Source of the DNA: an uncultured Rivibacter sp.
Lineage (GTDB): Bacteria > Pseudomonadota > Gammaproteobacteria > Burkholderiales > Burkholderiaceae
Reading direction: 5' to 3'
Assembly: GCA_946480925.1 (NCBI GenBank)
Contig: CAMLLU010000021.1
Span: 1 to 64,000 of the forward strand
DNA length: 64,000 bases
Positions 1 to 8,047 of this stretch are shown here, one piece after another. The position numbers and the translations under genes are program-made. Below the pieces are notes generated by a model. That model saw only the letters and a list, made by a program, of their open reading frames with translations, ran no database searches and was not told where the DNA came from. The first letter of the stretch is position 1. Each line of letters opens with the position of its first letter.

Positions 1-1
1 T

Positions 2-739
2 GCACGTACGGATCTGTGCGGGGGGCGGGGAGCAATCTCCGTCCCTACCGCGACCCGGCTGGTGGCCGAGTTCAAGTGGGATGACCTCGTCTTCACGCAC
101 ATCACAGCGCGTGTGCCGGGCACGCAGGACCAGTTCCTCATCAACCCCTACGGCATGTTCTTCGACGAGATCACCGCGTCCAGCCTCGTGAAGATCGACC
201 TGCACGGCAACAAGCTCGACGACTCGCCGTTTCCTGTGAACCCGGCCGGCTTCACCATTCACCGCGCCGTCCACTCGGCGCGCCATGATGCACATTGCGT
301 GCTGCACACGCACACGCTCAATGGTGTGGCCGTGTCGGCACAAAAGCATGGCGTGCTGCCGATCTCGCAGCATTCGATCTTCGTGCTTGCGAGTCTGGCG
401 TATCACGACTACGAAGGCGTGGCGTTGCGCGACGACGAGAAGCCGCGGCTCGTGCGCGACCTGGGCGACAAGACCTACCTGATGCTGCGCAACCATGGCC
501 TGCTGACGCTCGGGCCTTCGGTGGCCGATGCCTTCATGGCGATGTACTTCTTCGAGACCACCTGCAACATGCAGGTGCGCGCAATGGCCGGCGGCTCGGA
601 GCTGACGCAGGTGCAGCCCGAGATCATTGCCACTGCCATGCAGCAGGCGGCACAAGCGACGAAGGGGCAGGGCGCGCAGCTGGTGTGGCCGGGGCTGCTG
701 CGCAGGCTCGATCGCAAGGATGCGAGCTACAAGACGTAG
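2..739 (+). CDS. Class II aldolase/adducin family protein (5' end cut by window edge)
   Basis: A cytoplasmic, metal-dependent aldolase-fold protein, related to fuculose-phosphate aldolase and to the adducin head; substrate unknown. Visible family marks are WDDLVFTHITARVPG near the start, the zinc-ligand cluster CVLHTHT (around base 300) and LRNHGLL (around base 490). The frame is open to the left edge, so the true start lies outside; the GTG at 62 only begins a 225-residue core, while full members are about 250-260 residues. Upstream of RLVAEF the frame reads RTDLCG followed by about 11 residues, where relatives usually have only about two, so a small in-frame insertion is possible. It converges on the phosphatase gene with 19 bp between. 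Family assignment is firm, substrate is not. Confidence 0.85.
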   Translation, partial: ARTDLCGGRGAISVPTATRLVAEFKWDDLVFTHITARVPGTQDQFLINPYGMFFDEITASSLVKIDLHGNKLDDSPFPVNPAGFTIHRAVHSARHDAHCVLHTHTLNGVAVSAQKHGVLPISQHSIFVLASLAYHDYEGVALRDDEKPRLVRDLGDKTYLMLRNHGLLTLGPSVADAFMAMYFFETTCNMQVRAMAGGSELTQVQPEIIATAMQQAAQATKGQGAQLVWPGLLRRLDRKDASYKT

Positions 740-758
740 CGCCCGCGCGCTATACCCG

Positions 759-1460
759 CTATACCGGTAGCGAGATGCGCTGGTACTGCGCGAGCAGCTT
801 TTCCATCGTGGTGTAGCGCTCGCGCTCGTGCAGCCATTGCGTGGGCGCGAGGTTGATGGCGCGCACGACGGCTTCGTTGTCGCCAACCTCGAGCACGTTG
901 ATGCAAGCCGGTGCCTGCTCCATGCGGCCGAAGAAGGCCCGCTCGCCGGCCAGCGCGCGCGACAACAGCGCACGGTTCACGCCGCCATGCAACACCATCA
1001 ACATGCATTGCCAGCTTGCGTCGGCGAGCCAGCCTTCGAAAGAAGGCAACACGCGGTCGAGCAGCTCGCCAACCGATTCGCCGCCGAGGAAGCGCTGCGC
1101 TTCGATGCCGGGGCCGGCGCGGAATGCGCCGAGGAAGGCCTCGCGCACGTTTTCTCGCGGGATGTCGGCCAGGCGGCCGCTGCGGATTTCGCGCAATGCG
1201 GGGTCCTTGATGAGCGCAGGCGTGTTGCTGCCCTGGGCCGCGAGTACACGCGTTGCGGTCTCCACCGTGCGCGGCAGGCCGCTCACCACTGCGCGGTCGA
1301 ACTGCACTCCGCAGCTCGCGAACAGCGAGCCGGCTGCATCGGCCTGTCGCTGGCCCTCGGCATTGAGCTGCACGTCGTCAGGTGGCACGGGCGTGCCGTC
1401 TTCGAGGAAGTAGTCGACCGATCCGTGGCGCATCAGGTAGATGCGGCGACGTGCACTCAT
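759..1460 (-). CDS. Histidine phosphatase family protein (phosphoglycerate mutase-like)
   Basis: Member of the branch-1 histidine phosphatase superfamily, cytosolic phosphomonoesterases or mutases that use a phosphohistidine intermediate. The catalytic LMRHGS motif sits about ten residues from the start and the second conserved histidine is in VLHGGVN near residue 155. The ATG at 1460 was chosen because AAGGAAC lies five bases upstream; an in-frame TTG at 1475 would instead overlap the stop of the upstream hydratase. It follows the enoyl-CoA hydratase gene with only 11 bp between, so the two are probably cotranscribed. The length of about 233 residues is normal. The physiological substrate cannot be told from sequence. 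Confidence 0.85.
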   Translation of the reverse strand: MSARRRIYLMRHGSVDYFLEDGTPVPPDDVQLNAEGQRQADAAGSLFASCGVQFDRAVVSGLPRTVETATRVLAAQGSNTPALIKDPALREIRSGRLADIPRENVREAFLGAFRAGPGIEAQRFLGGESVGELLDRVLPSFEGWLADASWQCMLMVLHGGVNRALLSRALAGERAFFGRMEQAPACINVLEVGDNEAVVRAINLAPTQWLHERERYTTMEKLLAQYQRISLPV

Positions 1461-1471
1461 GGGGTTCCTTA

Positions 1472-2251
1472 TCAACCGAAACGCGGTGGCCTCTTCTCAA
1501 GAAACGCCTGCAGACCCTCGCCGGCATTGGCGTCGAACAGGTTCTCGACGAAGTGCTCCTGTTCGGCACCGAGCTGCGCGCCGAGCGTGTGCTGGGGCCA
1601 GTGGTTCACGAGCTCCTTGCCGCTGGCCAGCGCACCGGGGGCAAAGCCTGCCAGCGTGTCGGCCAGGCGCAGAGCTTCGTCGAGTGCACGGCCCTTGTCT
1701 GTCACGCGATTGACAAGGCCCAGGTTGTGCAGCTGCTGTGCCGAAGCCGGCTCTGCGAGCCAGATGAGTTGCAAGGCCAGCGCGCGTGGCAGTGCCTGCA
1801 TCAGGTACCAGGTGGCGCCTCCGTCGGGCGACAGGCCGATCTTGTTGTAGGCCATCACGAACTTCGCGTCTGGTGCTGCCACCAGCATGTCGCAAGCCAG
1901 GGCCAGCGAGAAGCCGGCGCCCGCGGCCGTGCCTTCCACCGCGGCGATCACGGGCTTGGGGAACACGCGGATCGCTTCGATGAACTGGTTCAACTTGGCC
2001 AACTGGGCTCGCTGCGTTTCGCGCCCGAGCTCGCGGTTGCCGGCCAGGCGCTGCAGGTCGCCACCGGCGCAGAAGTGTTCGCCGTCACCCGTGATGACCA
2101 CGCAGCGCAACTCCGGGTTCGACTCGGCCACACCGAGCGCCTCGACGCCGGCGTCGTAGACCTGGGGCGACAGCGTGTTGCGGGTGGCCGGGTCGCTGAT
2201 GGTGAGCACGAGCGTGTGATTGCGGCGTTCGGTTCGGAGTTCGGCAGGCAT
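1472..2251 (-). CDS. Enoyl-CoA hydratase/isomerase family protein
   Basis: A crotonase-fold enzyme acting on acyl-CoA thioesters, about 259 residues. The oxyanion-hole segments are clear: EHFCAGGDLQRL (around residue 66) and VEGTAAGAGFSLALACD (around residue 108), with SPDGGATWYL in the position of the active-site helix. The overall pattern resembles proteins often labelled 'oxepin-CoA hydrolase, alternative type' in Burkholderiales, which suggests a role in phenylacetyl-CoA or related aromatic catabolism, but no other paa genes are nearby, so only the superfamily is secure. The ATG at 2251 (MPAELRTERR) is preferred over the longer upstream frame. It is divergent from the FimV-like gene across 134 bp and is followed by the phosphatase gene. 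Confidence 0.85.
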   Translation of the reverse strand: MPAELRTERRNHTLVLTISDPATRNTLSPQVYDAGVEALGVAESNPELRCVVITGDGEHFCAGGDLQRLAGNRELGRETQRAQLAKLNQFIEAIRVFPKPVIAAVEGTAAGAGFSLALACDMLVAAPDAKFVMAYNKIGLSPDGGATWYLMQALPRALALQLIWLAEPASAQQLHNLGLVNRVTDKGRALDEALRLADTLAGFAPGALASGKELVNHWPQHTLGAQLGAEQEHFVENLFDANAGEGLQAFLEKRPPRFG

Positions 2252-2385
2252 GGTTCTGGCCAATGCAGAGGCTTGAGAGGGGTGAAAAAGCATTTTGTCA
2301 TGCGGCCTTCTGCTCGTTTTGGAGCCTAAAGCGCACATAACTCCATGCTAGAGTGCCTCGGGGGGGGAGTGACGATAACGAGAGC

Positions 2386-4368
2386 ATGAACGGATCACTC
2401 ACAAGACTCGCTATGGCGATGGCGCTGTGTGGTGCGTCTGCCGAGTCGTGGTCGATTGGCCTCGGCCGCGTGACGAGTGCAGCCACGCTTGGCCAGCCGC
2501 TTGCCATCACGTTGCCGGTGCGGCTCGAAGCAGGCGAGGCGCTGGCACCAGAGTGCATCCACGCCGAGGTGTTCTTCGGCGACAACCGTCAGCCAGCATC
2601 CGCCGTGCAGGTGGCAGCAGGGGCAGAGGGCATCCGCATCACGACCAGCACCCTGGTCGACGAGCCCGTCGTGAACACACAGGTGAGCGTCGGCTGCACG
2701 TCGCAGGTCTCGCGCAAGTTCACGCTGTTTGCCGATCCACCGGCCGTGAACCTTGCGCAGGTTCCATCGGCGCCTCAACCCCGCGCCACCGCTGCGCAGC
2801 CACGGCAGAACCGTCCTCAGGAATCGCAGGTGCAGGTCGCCGCAGCGCCTACTCCCGCACCAGCGGCACGCCAGCGACGCAGCCCGGCAGCATCTCGTAC
2901 AACCACGGCGCAAACGCGTGCACGTTCGCCGGCCTCCACGGTCCAAGCCAGGCGTGCGGAACGAACGGCGGCTGAACGAACGGCCTCCGCCACGCCGCGC
3001 CTGCAGCTCGACCCGATCGACGCCGGCGTGCTCGCTGACCCGGGGCTTCGCCTCGATGACACGCTGCCGCCGCCTTCCGATGGAGGCGGTAGTGCGCAGC
3101 AGGCGGCGGCTTCGACCTTGTGGCGAGCGCTCAACACCACGCCCGAAGAGATGGCGCGTGACCGCGAGAAGCTGCAGAAGCTGGAAGAGCAACTCGTTGC
3201 CATTCGCAGGGACAGTGCCGCCACGCGCGAGTCGTTGGCCGCGTTGCAGGCCCGGCTGCTGCGAGCCGAAGAAGAGCGCTACGCGAATCCGCTGGTCCTG
3301 GGACTCACCGCGTTCTGCGCGTTGCTGCTCGTGCTGCTGGGCTACACGTGGTGGCAGCAGCGTCGCCAGATGCAGGCGGCATGGTGGAAGGCGGAAGGGC
3401 AGGCCGTGGCCGAAACGATGGCACAGCCCGGCGCAGCCCACAGTAGCGAAGCGCAGGGCATGCTCCGCAAGGCCGAACCGGAAGTCACCGATCCGACGCC
3501 GTTCACGACGACGGCGGCCGCGGGCTTCTCGCAGGCGCCTGTGCCGCCGCCTCCGCAGGTGCGCGTGCAAGAGGAGCTACCGGTTGTCGTGCCGCCCCCT
3601 GCCGAAGCGCCACGGCGCGAAGTGTCCGTCGAGGAGCTGATCGACCTCGAGCAGCAGGCGGAGTTCTTCGTCGTGCTGGGCCAGGAAGACGCGGCCATCG
3701 ACCTGTTGATGAGCCATGTGCGCAATACGGCAGGCACCAGCCCCTTGCCGTATCTGAAGCTGCTCGAGATCTACCAGCATCGCGGTGATCGCGCGGAATA
3801 CGACCGTATCCGCGACCGGTTCAACAACCGCTTCAATGCCTATGCGCCGTCGTGGGACGAAGACCTGATGCAAGGCCGCTCGCTCGCGGACTACCCGGAT
3901 GTGATCCGCCGCCTCGAGAGCCTCTGGGCCACGCCGGCGCATGCGCTCGACGTGCTGCAGGCCTCGCTGCTGCGGCAAGACGAAAACGCAGGCACCTTCG
4001 ACCTGCCGGCTTATCGCGAGCTGCTCTTCCTCTATTCGATTGCGCGCGATCTGTCGGACACCGGGCGTGCTACGGGCGACGTGGTGGACCTGCTGCTGCC
4101 GCTGGACGATGAGCCGAACGAGGCTGCCGCGTTCACGCTCACGACGATGGGGCCGCTGGTGGCCGAACCTTCGGCGCCCCGCGACGCGAGCGAACAGCGG
4201 CGCAGTTCTAAAGCACCGGCAGACGAAGTCCCTTCACTGCTCGACCTCGATCTCGACCTCGCAATGGCAGGTGAAGGCGCGCCATCACCCGAGTCGGCGA
4301 GGTATTCAGGGATGATCGAATTCGAGCGGCTCGACATCACCCAGCCGCTGCCCAAGCGCGAGGCCTGA
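2386..4368 (+). CDS. FimV-like single-pass membrane protein
   Basis: A 660-residue protein resembling FimV/HubP, the inner-membrane polar or pilus-associated scaffold proteins. The first ~120 residues have the beta-rich FimV N-terminal pattern (IGLGRVTSAATLGQPL, then PECIHAEVFFGD) after a short hydrophobic leader. A low-complexity Pro/Ala/Gln/Arg segment follows, then a short predicted coiled coil (EKLQKLEEQL), one transmembrane helix at about 303-323 (LVLGLTAFCALLLVLLGYTW) and an acidic cytoplasmic part with a TPR-like helical region at about 405-540 (ELIDLEQQAEFFVVLGQEDA). No LysM domain is visible between leader and helix, unlike classical FimV. The ATG at 2386 is chosen because the residues before it do not look like a leader. 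It converges on the aminotransferase gene 40 bp downstream. Confidence 0.75.
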   Translation: MNGSLTRLAMAMALCGASAESWSIGLGRVTSAATLGQPLAITLPVRLEAGEALAPECIHAEVFFGDNRQPASAVQVAAGAEGIRITTSTLVDEPVVNTQVSVGCTSQVSRKFTLFADPPAVNLAQVPSAPQPRATAAQPRQNRPQESQVQVAAAPTPAPAARQRRSPAASRTTTAQTRARSPASTVQARRAERTAAERTASATPRLQLDPIDAGVLADPGLRLDDTLPPPSDGGGSAQQAAASTLWRALNTTPEEMARDREKLQKLEEQLVAIRRDSAATRESLAALQARLLRAEEERYANPLVLGLTAFCALLLVLLGYTWWQQRRQMQAAWWKAEGQAVAETMAQPGAAHSSEAQGMLRKAEPEVTDPTPFTTTAAAGFSQAPVPPPPQVRVQEELPVVVPPPAEAPRREVSVEELIDLEQQAEFFVVLGQEDAAIDLLMSHVRNTAGTSPLPYLKLLEIYQHRGDRAEYDRIRDRFNNRFNAYAPSWDEDLMQGRSLADYPDVIRRLESLWATPAHALDVLQASLLRQDENAGTFDLPAYRELLFLYSIARDLSDTGRATGDVVDLLLPLDDEPNEAAAFTLTTMGPLVAEPSAPRDASEQRRSSKAPADEVPSLLDLDLDLAMAGEGAPSPESARYSGMIEFERLDITQPLPKREA

Positions 4369-4408
4369 GCCGGAGGCACTTGGCCCGCGCTATGAAGGCG
4401 AGAGCCTC

Positions 4409-5566
4409 TTACAGCCGTGCCAGACGCTCCAGCGCCGCCAGAAGCGTCTCATCACGCTTGGCGAAGCAGAAGCGCACGATGTGCTGCTCGAAGCCCTGTT
4501 CGTAGAACACCGACAGCGGAATCGCGGCGACGCCGATCTCGGTGGTGAGCCAGCGGCAGAAGTCCACCTCGTTCAGTTCGTTCACCGCGCTGTAATCCAC
4601 GCACTGGAAGTAGCTGCCGGCGCTGGGCAGCAGCCTCAGCTTCGTCTTCGCAAGTCCATCGCGGAACAGGTCTCGCTTGCGTTGGTAGAAGGCCGCGAGT
4701 TCGAGATAGGGCTTCGGATCGGCCATGTAGGCCGCCAGCGCGTGCTGCACCGGCGTATTGACCGTGAACACGTTGAACTGGTGCACCTTGCGGAACTCGG
4801 CCATCAGCGAGGCCGGCGCGGCCACGTAGCCCACCTTCCAGCCGGTGACGTGATAGGTCTTGCCGAAGCTGGAGATGAGGATGCTGCGTGCCGCGAGCTC
4901 GGCGTGGCGTGCCACGCTTTCGTGCGGTGTGCCGTCGTACACCATGTGCTCGTACACCTCGTCAGCGATCACCAGCACGTCGGTGGGGCGCAGCAACTCG
5001 GCGAGCCGCTGCATGTCGGCCGTGCTCCACACCGTGGCGCTCGGGTTGTGAGGCGTATTGATCAGGATGGCGCGCGTGCGCGGCGACAGTGCCGCGGCGA
5101 TGCGCTCGAAGTCAGGGCGGAAGGTGCCCGGCGTGAGCGGCACGAACACTGCCTTGCCGCCAGCGAGTGCAATGCTGGGCTCGTAGCTGTCGTAGCAGGG
5201 TTCGAGCACGATCACTTCGTCGCCAGGATGCACCGTGGCGAGGATGGACGTGATGATGGCTTGCGTGGCCCCAGCCGTGACGGTGATCTCGGTGTTCGTG
5301 TCGTAGCGGTGCCCGTAGAGCGTGGCGACCTTGTTCGCGATGGCTTCGCGCAGGGCCGGCACACCGGTCATCGGTGGGTACTGGTTGAGACCGCGCTGCA
5401 TCGCGCGCGTCACTTCGTCCACCAGCTTCGGGTCGCAGTCGAAGTCCGGAAAGCCCTGGCCCAGGTTGACCGCTCCGTGTTCCTGCGCGAGCGCCGACAT
5501 CACGGTGAAGATCGTGGTGCCCACATGCGGCAGGCGGCTTTCGATGGCGGGCGTGCGATAGGTCAT
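4409..5566 (-). CDS. PLP-dependent aminotransferase, YbdL/methionine aminotransferase type
   Basis: A class I/II fold-type I aminotransferase of 385 residues, cytosolic. Recognisable segments are VNLGQGFPDFDCDP at the N terminus, YPPMTGVPALREAI, the PLP-contact NTPHNPSATVW, the D-x-V-Y stretch IADEVYEHMVYDG and the Schiff-base lysine in SSFGKTYHVTGWKVGY. The pattern best fits the YbdL group, which transaminates methionine and some aromatic amino acids with 2-oxo acids in methionine salvage. It begins one base after the cysB stop, so it should be cotranscribed with the sulfur regulator, which fits a sulfur amino acid role. Kynurenine aminotransferase-like activity is an alternative. Confidence 0.85.
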   Translation of the reverse strand: MTYRTPAIESRLPHVGTTIFTVMSALAQEHGAVNLGQGFPDFDCDPKLVDEVTRAMQRGLNQYPPMTGVPALREAIANKVATLYGHRYDTNTEITVTAGATQAIITSILATVHPGDEVIVLEPCYDSYEPSIALAGGKAVFVPLTPGTFRPDFERIAAALSPRTRAILINTPHNPSATVWSTADMQRLAELLRPTDVLVIADEVYEHMVYDGTPHESVARHAELAARSILISSFGKTYHVTGWKVGYVAAPASLMAEFRKVHQFNVFTVNTPVQHALAAYMADPKPYLELAAFYQRKRDLFRDGLAKTKLRLLPSAGSYFQCVDYSAVNELNEVDFCRWLTTEIGVAAIPLSVFYEQGFEQHIVRFCFAKRDETLLAALERLARL

Positions 5567-5567
5567 G

Positions 5568-6521
5568 TCAGAGGTCGTACGTTTCTGCGTCGCCGCTCAT
5601 TGCGCGGGTGATGAGCGCACGGCTCAATCGGTCGGACACCAGCTCGGCGAAGGTGTAGACGAAGTTGCGCAGATAGGTGCCGCGCTTGAAGGCCACGCGA
5701 GCGACGTTCTGCCCGAACAGGTGGCTGGCCGGGCGCCACACCAGCTCACCGCCCGGTGCAAGGTAAGGGTCTTCGCGCACTGCCATCTCGGCCACGATGC
5801 CGATGCCCAGGCCCAGGCGCACATAGGTCTTGATCACGTCGGAGTCGATCGCCTCGAGCACCACGTTGGGCTTGAGCCGCTTCGTCTCGAAAGCCTGGTC
5901 GATGCGCGTACGGCCGGTGAACGAGGGGTGGTACGAGATGAGCGGCTCGGCGGCCAGCTGCTCGAGCGTGAGCCGTTCCACCTGGGCGAGGTGATGCTGC
6001 GCGGGCAGCACTACCACGTGCTGCCACTCGTAGCAGGGCAGGGTCACCAAGTCGTCGAAGCCCGAAAGCGACTCGGTCGCCAGGCCGATCTCGGCCGACT
6101 CCTCGAGCACCATGCGCGCTACCTGCTCGGGCGTGCCCTGGTGCAGGCTCACCGCCACCTTGGGGTAGCGCTTGCGCAGTGCGGCCACCGGTGTCGGCAA
6201 AACGTAGCGTGCCTGCGTGTGCGTGGTCGCGATCGACAGCGTGCCGGCGTCCTGCTTCGAGAACTCCTCGCCGATGCGCTTCAGGTTGCCGACCTCGCGC
6301 ATGATGATCTCGATGGCCTTCAGCACCTGCTGCCCCGGCTCGGTGATGCGCTTCAAGCGCTTGCCGTGGCGCGCGAAGATGTCCACGCCCAGCTCTTCTT
6401 CGAGCTCGAGGATGGCCTTGGAGATGCCGGGCTGTGACGTGTAGAGCGCCTTGGCCGTTTCGGTGAGGTTGAGGTTGCGGCGCGCAGCCTCCTGGACGAA
6501 GCGGAACTGGTGCAGGTTCAT
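5568..6521 (-). CDS. cysB: CysB-type LysR family transcriptional regulator
   Basis: A 317-residue LysR-type activator of sulfate/sulfonate assimilation genes. The N-terminal winged helix-turn-helix (residues 1-60: LNLTETAKALYTSQPGISKA) and the effector domain with TTHTQARYVLP, SYHPSFTGRTRID and GIVAEMAV are the CysB/Cbl signature segments that bind N-acetylserine, sulfate or thiosulfate. The start ATG overlaps the stop of the upstream CbiX-type gene (ATGA), and the aminotransferase gene starts one base downstream. Coupling to a siroheme-type chelatase makes sense because sulfite reductase needs siroheme. CysB and Cbl cannot be separated from sequence alone, but the single-copy context favours CysB. 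Confidence 0.88.
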   Translation of the reverse strand: MNLHQFRFVQEAARRNLNLTETAKALYTSQPGISKAILELEEELGVDIFARHGKRLKRITEPGQQVLKAIEIIMREVGNLKRIGEEFSKQDAGTLSIATTHTQARYVLPTPVAALRKRYPKVAVSLHQGTPEQVARMVLEESAEIGLATESLSGFDDLVTLPCYEWQHVVVLPAQHHLAQVERLTLEQLAAEPLISYHPSFTGRTRIDQAFETKRLKPNVVLEAIDSDVIKTYVRLGLGIGIVAEMAVREDPYLAPGGELVWRPASHLFGQNVARVAFKRGTYLRNFVYTFAELVSDRLSRALITRAMSGDAETYDL

Positions 6522-6925
6522 GGGGCCTGATGGGGTGCTTGTGCGGGCAGGCCGAGCGACAACGCGGCCTGGGCCATGGCTTCGATGACGCCCGGCTGCG
6601 CGCCGACTGCCGGCGCGAGGTGCCAGTGCACGGTGGGGTGGTCGCGCCGCAGTTGTTCCAGCAGCTCGGGCACGTCCTTGCGCACGTGGCCGCCGGCTCC
6701 CAGGAACAGAGGCACCACCGTCACCGCGCGACAGCCTTGATCGGCCAGCGTGCGGCCTGCACTGGCCAAGTCCGGCGTCATGAATTCCAGGTAGGCCAAG
6801 GCCACTGGCGCGCCGGGCATGAGCGAGCGCAACCGTGCGGCCACCGCCTCGAACGGCGCGGCCCAGCCCGGGTCGCGCGCGCCGTGCGCAAAGAGCAGCG
6901 TGCCGTGCAAGGGGGCGCCGCTCAC
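6518..6925 (-). CDS. Short CbiX-type sirohydrochlorin chelatase
   Basis: A single-domain class II chelatase of 135 residues, about the size of archaeal CbiX-S or SirB-type proteins, that inserts Co or Fe into sirohydrochlorin in the cytoplasm. The metal-binding histidine motif LLFAHGARDPGW is at residues 9-20 and the second half carries VVPLFLGAGGHVRKDVPELL. The start is the GTG at 6925, whose GTGA overlaps the lptG stop; the stop in turn overlaps the cysB start. Given its translational coupling to cysB, iron insertion for siroheme (SirB role) is the more likely job; cobalt insertion for cobalamin is the alternative. The start is too short-context to show a Shine-Dalgarno, as expected for a coupled gene. 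Confidence 0.85.
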   Translation of the reverse strand: MSGAPLHGTLLFAHGARDPGWAAPFEAVAARLRSLMPGAPVALAYLEFMTPDLASAGRTLADQGCRAVTVVPLFLGAGGHVRKDVPELLEQLRRDHPTVHWHLAPAVGAQPGVIEAMAQAALSLGLPAQAPHQAP

Positions 6926-8031
6926 CGATACCTCACCAGCCAGCTGAACGCAGCCATCGACAGCAGCAGGTAGATCACGCTCGGGATCGCTGCCGCCACC
7001 CAGGGCGTCCAGTTCTGCAGCAGGCCCAGGTGGCTCGAGATATTGTTGAGCAGCACGAAGCTGATGCCCAGCATGATGCCGCCGAAGACCTTGAAGCTCA
7101 CGCCGCCAGCGCGCGCGTGCAGGTAGGCGAAGGGCAGGGCCAGGCCCACCATCACCAGGCAGGCCAGCGGGTAGAGCGCTTTCTTCCAGAACTGGATCTC
7201 GTAGCGCTGTGCCTCCTGCTCGTGGCTCGAGAGGTGCGTCATGTAGGTGAACAGCGACGCGGTGGACATGGTCTTGAGCGGCAGCACGGCAGCCGACACC
7301 ACGGCGCGGGTCAGCGTGGTGGGCCATTCCATCTGTTCGAGCTTTTCTTCGTGCACCGGCCGCTCGGAGGTGCCGCTGGCGTCCCAGCGCGTCAGCTGCA
7401 CGTGCTGCAGCGTCCATGAACCCTTGCCGCCCACATGGCCGCTCTGGGCTGCCATGCGCATGATGAGCCGGCCATCGGGGTTGAACTCGAAGATGCGGAT
7501 GTCGTGGAACACCCCATCGGCGGTGGCGCGCGCCACGTTGACCGAAAACGTGTGCTCGCCATCGGGCATCCGCCGGCTGTCCTTGAGCCAGGCCCCGGTG
7601 CGCCCAAGCGCAAGGCCGCCCTTGAAGCGTGCCTGCAGCAGCGTGGCTTCACGCTCGGACAGCGGCGCCACGAAATCGCCCACCACGAAGGTCAGCACGC
7701 CGAAGACCACGCCCAGCACCGCAAGCAGGCTCAACGCGCGGCCAGGCCCTAGCCCGCCGGTACGCAGGATGGTGAACTCCGACGACTGCGCCAGCCGCGC
7801 CATCGCGTAGATCGAGCCGATCAGCACGGTGATGGGAAAGAGCTCGTAGAAGTGCCCCGGCACTTCGAGCAGGCAGTACAGCGCGGCGTGGTAGGCCTCG
7901 TAGCCGCGCTTGCCGACGTCTTCGAGCTCGTCGACGAAATCGATGAAGAAGAACAGCGCCAGGAAGGCCACGGTCACGAAGGTGACCGCGCCCAGCACGT
8001 CGGCATAGAGCAGTCGGCGAACGGTGCGCAT
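6922..8031 (-). CDS. lptG: LPS export ABC transporter permease LptG
   Basis: Inner-membrane permease of the LptB2FG complex that extracts lipopolysaccharide from the inner membrane and feeds it to the LptA bridge. The 369-residue protein has the expected layout: two N-terminal membrane helices (GAVTFVTVAFLALFFFIDFV), a third and fourth near GSIYAMARLAQSSEFTILRTGG (the conserved coupling helix), a periplasmic beta-jellyroll in the middle and a C-terminal helical pair ending YLLLSMAAFSWLVRYR. It lies 16 bp after lptF, and its stop is overlapped by the cbiX start. Length and order are normal for the family. Confidence 0.93.
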   Translation of the reverse strand: MRTVRRLLYADVLGAVTFVTVAFLALFFFIDFVDELEDVGKRGYEAYHAALYCLLEVPGHFYELFPITVLIGSIYAMARLAQSSEFTILRTGGLGPGRALSLLAVLGVVFGVLTFVVGDFVAPLSEREATLLQARFKGGLALGRTGAWLKDSRRMPDGEHTFSVNVARATADGVFHDIRIFEFNPDGRLIMRMAAQSGHVGGKGSWTLQHVQLTRWDASGTSERPVHEEKLEQMEWPTTLTRAVVSAAVLPLKTMSTASLFTYMTHLSSHEQEAQRYEIQFWKKALYPLACLVMVGLALPFAYLHARAGGVSFKVFGGIMLGISFVLLNNISSHLGLLQNWTPWVAAAIPSVIYLLLSMAAFSWLVRYR

Positions 8032-8047
8032 TGCGGCAACAGCGGGT

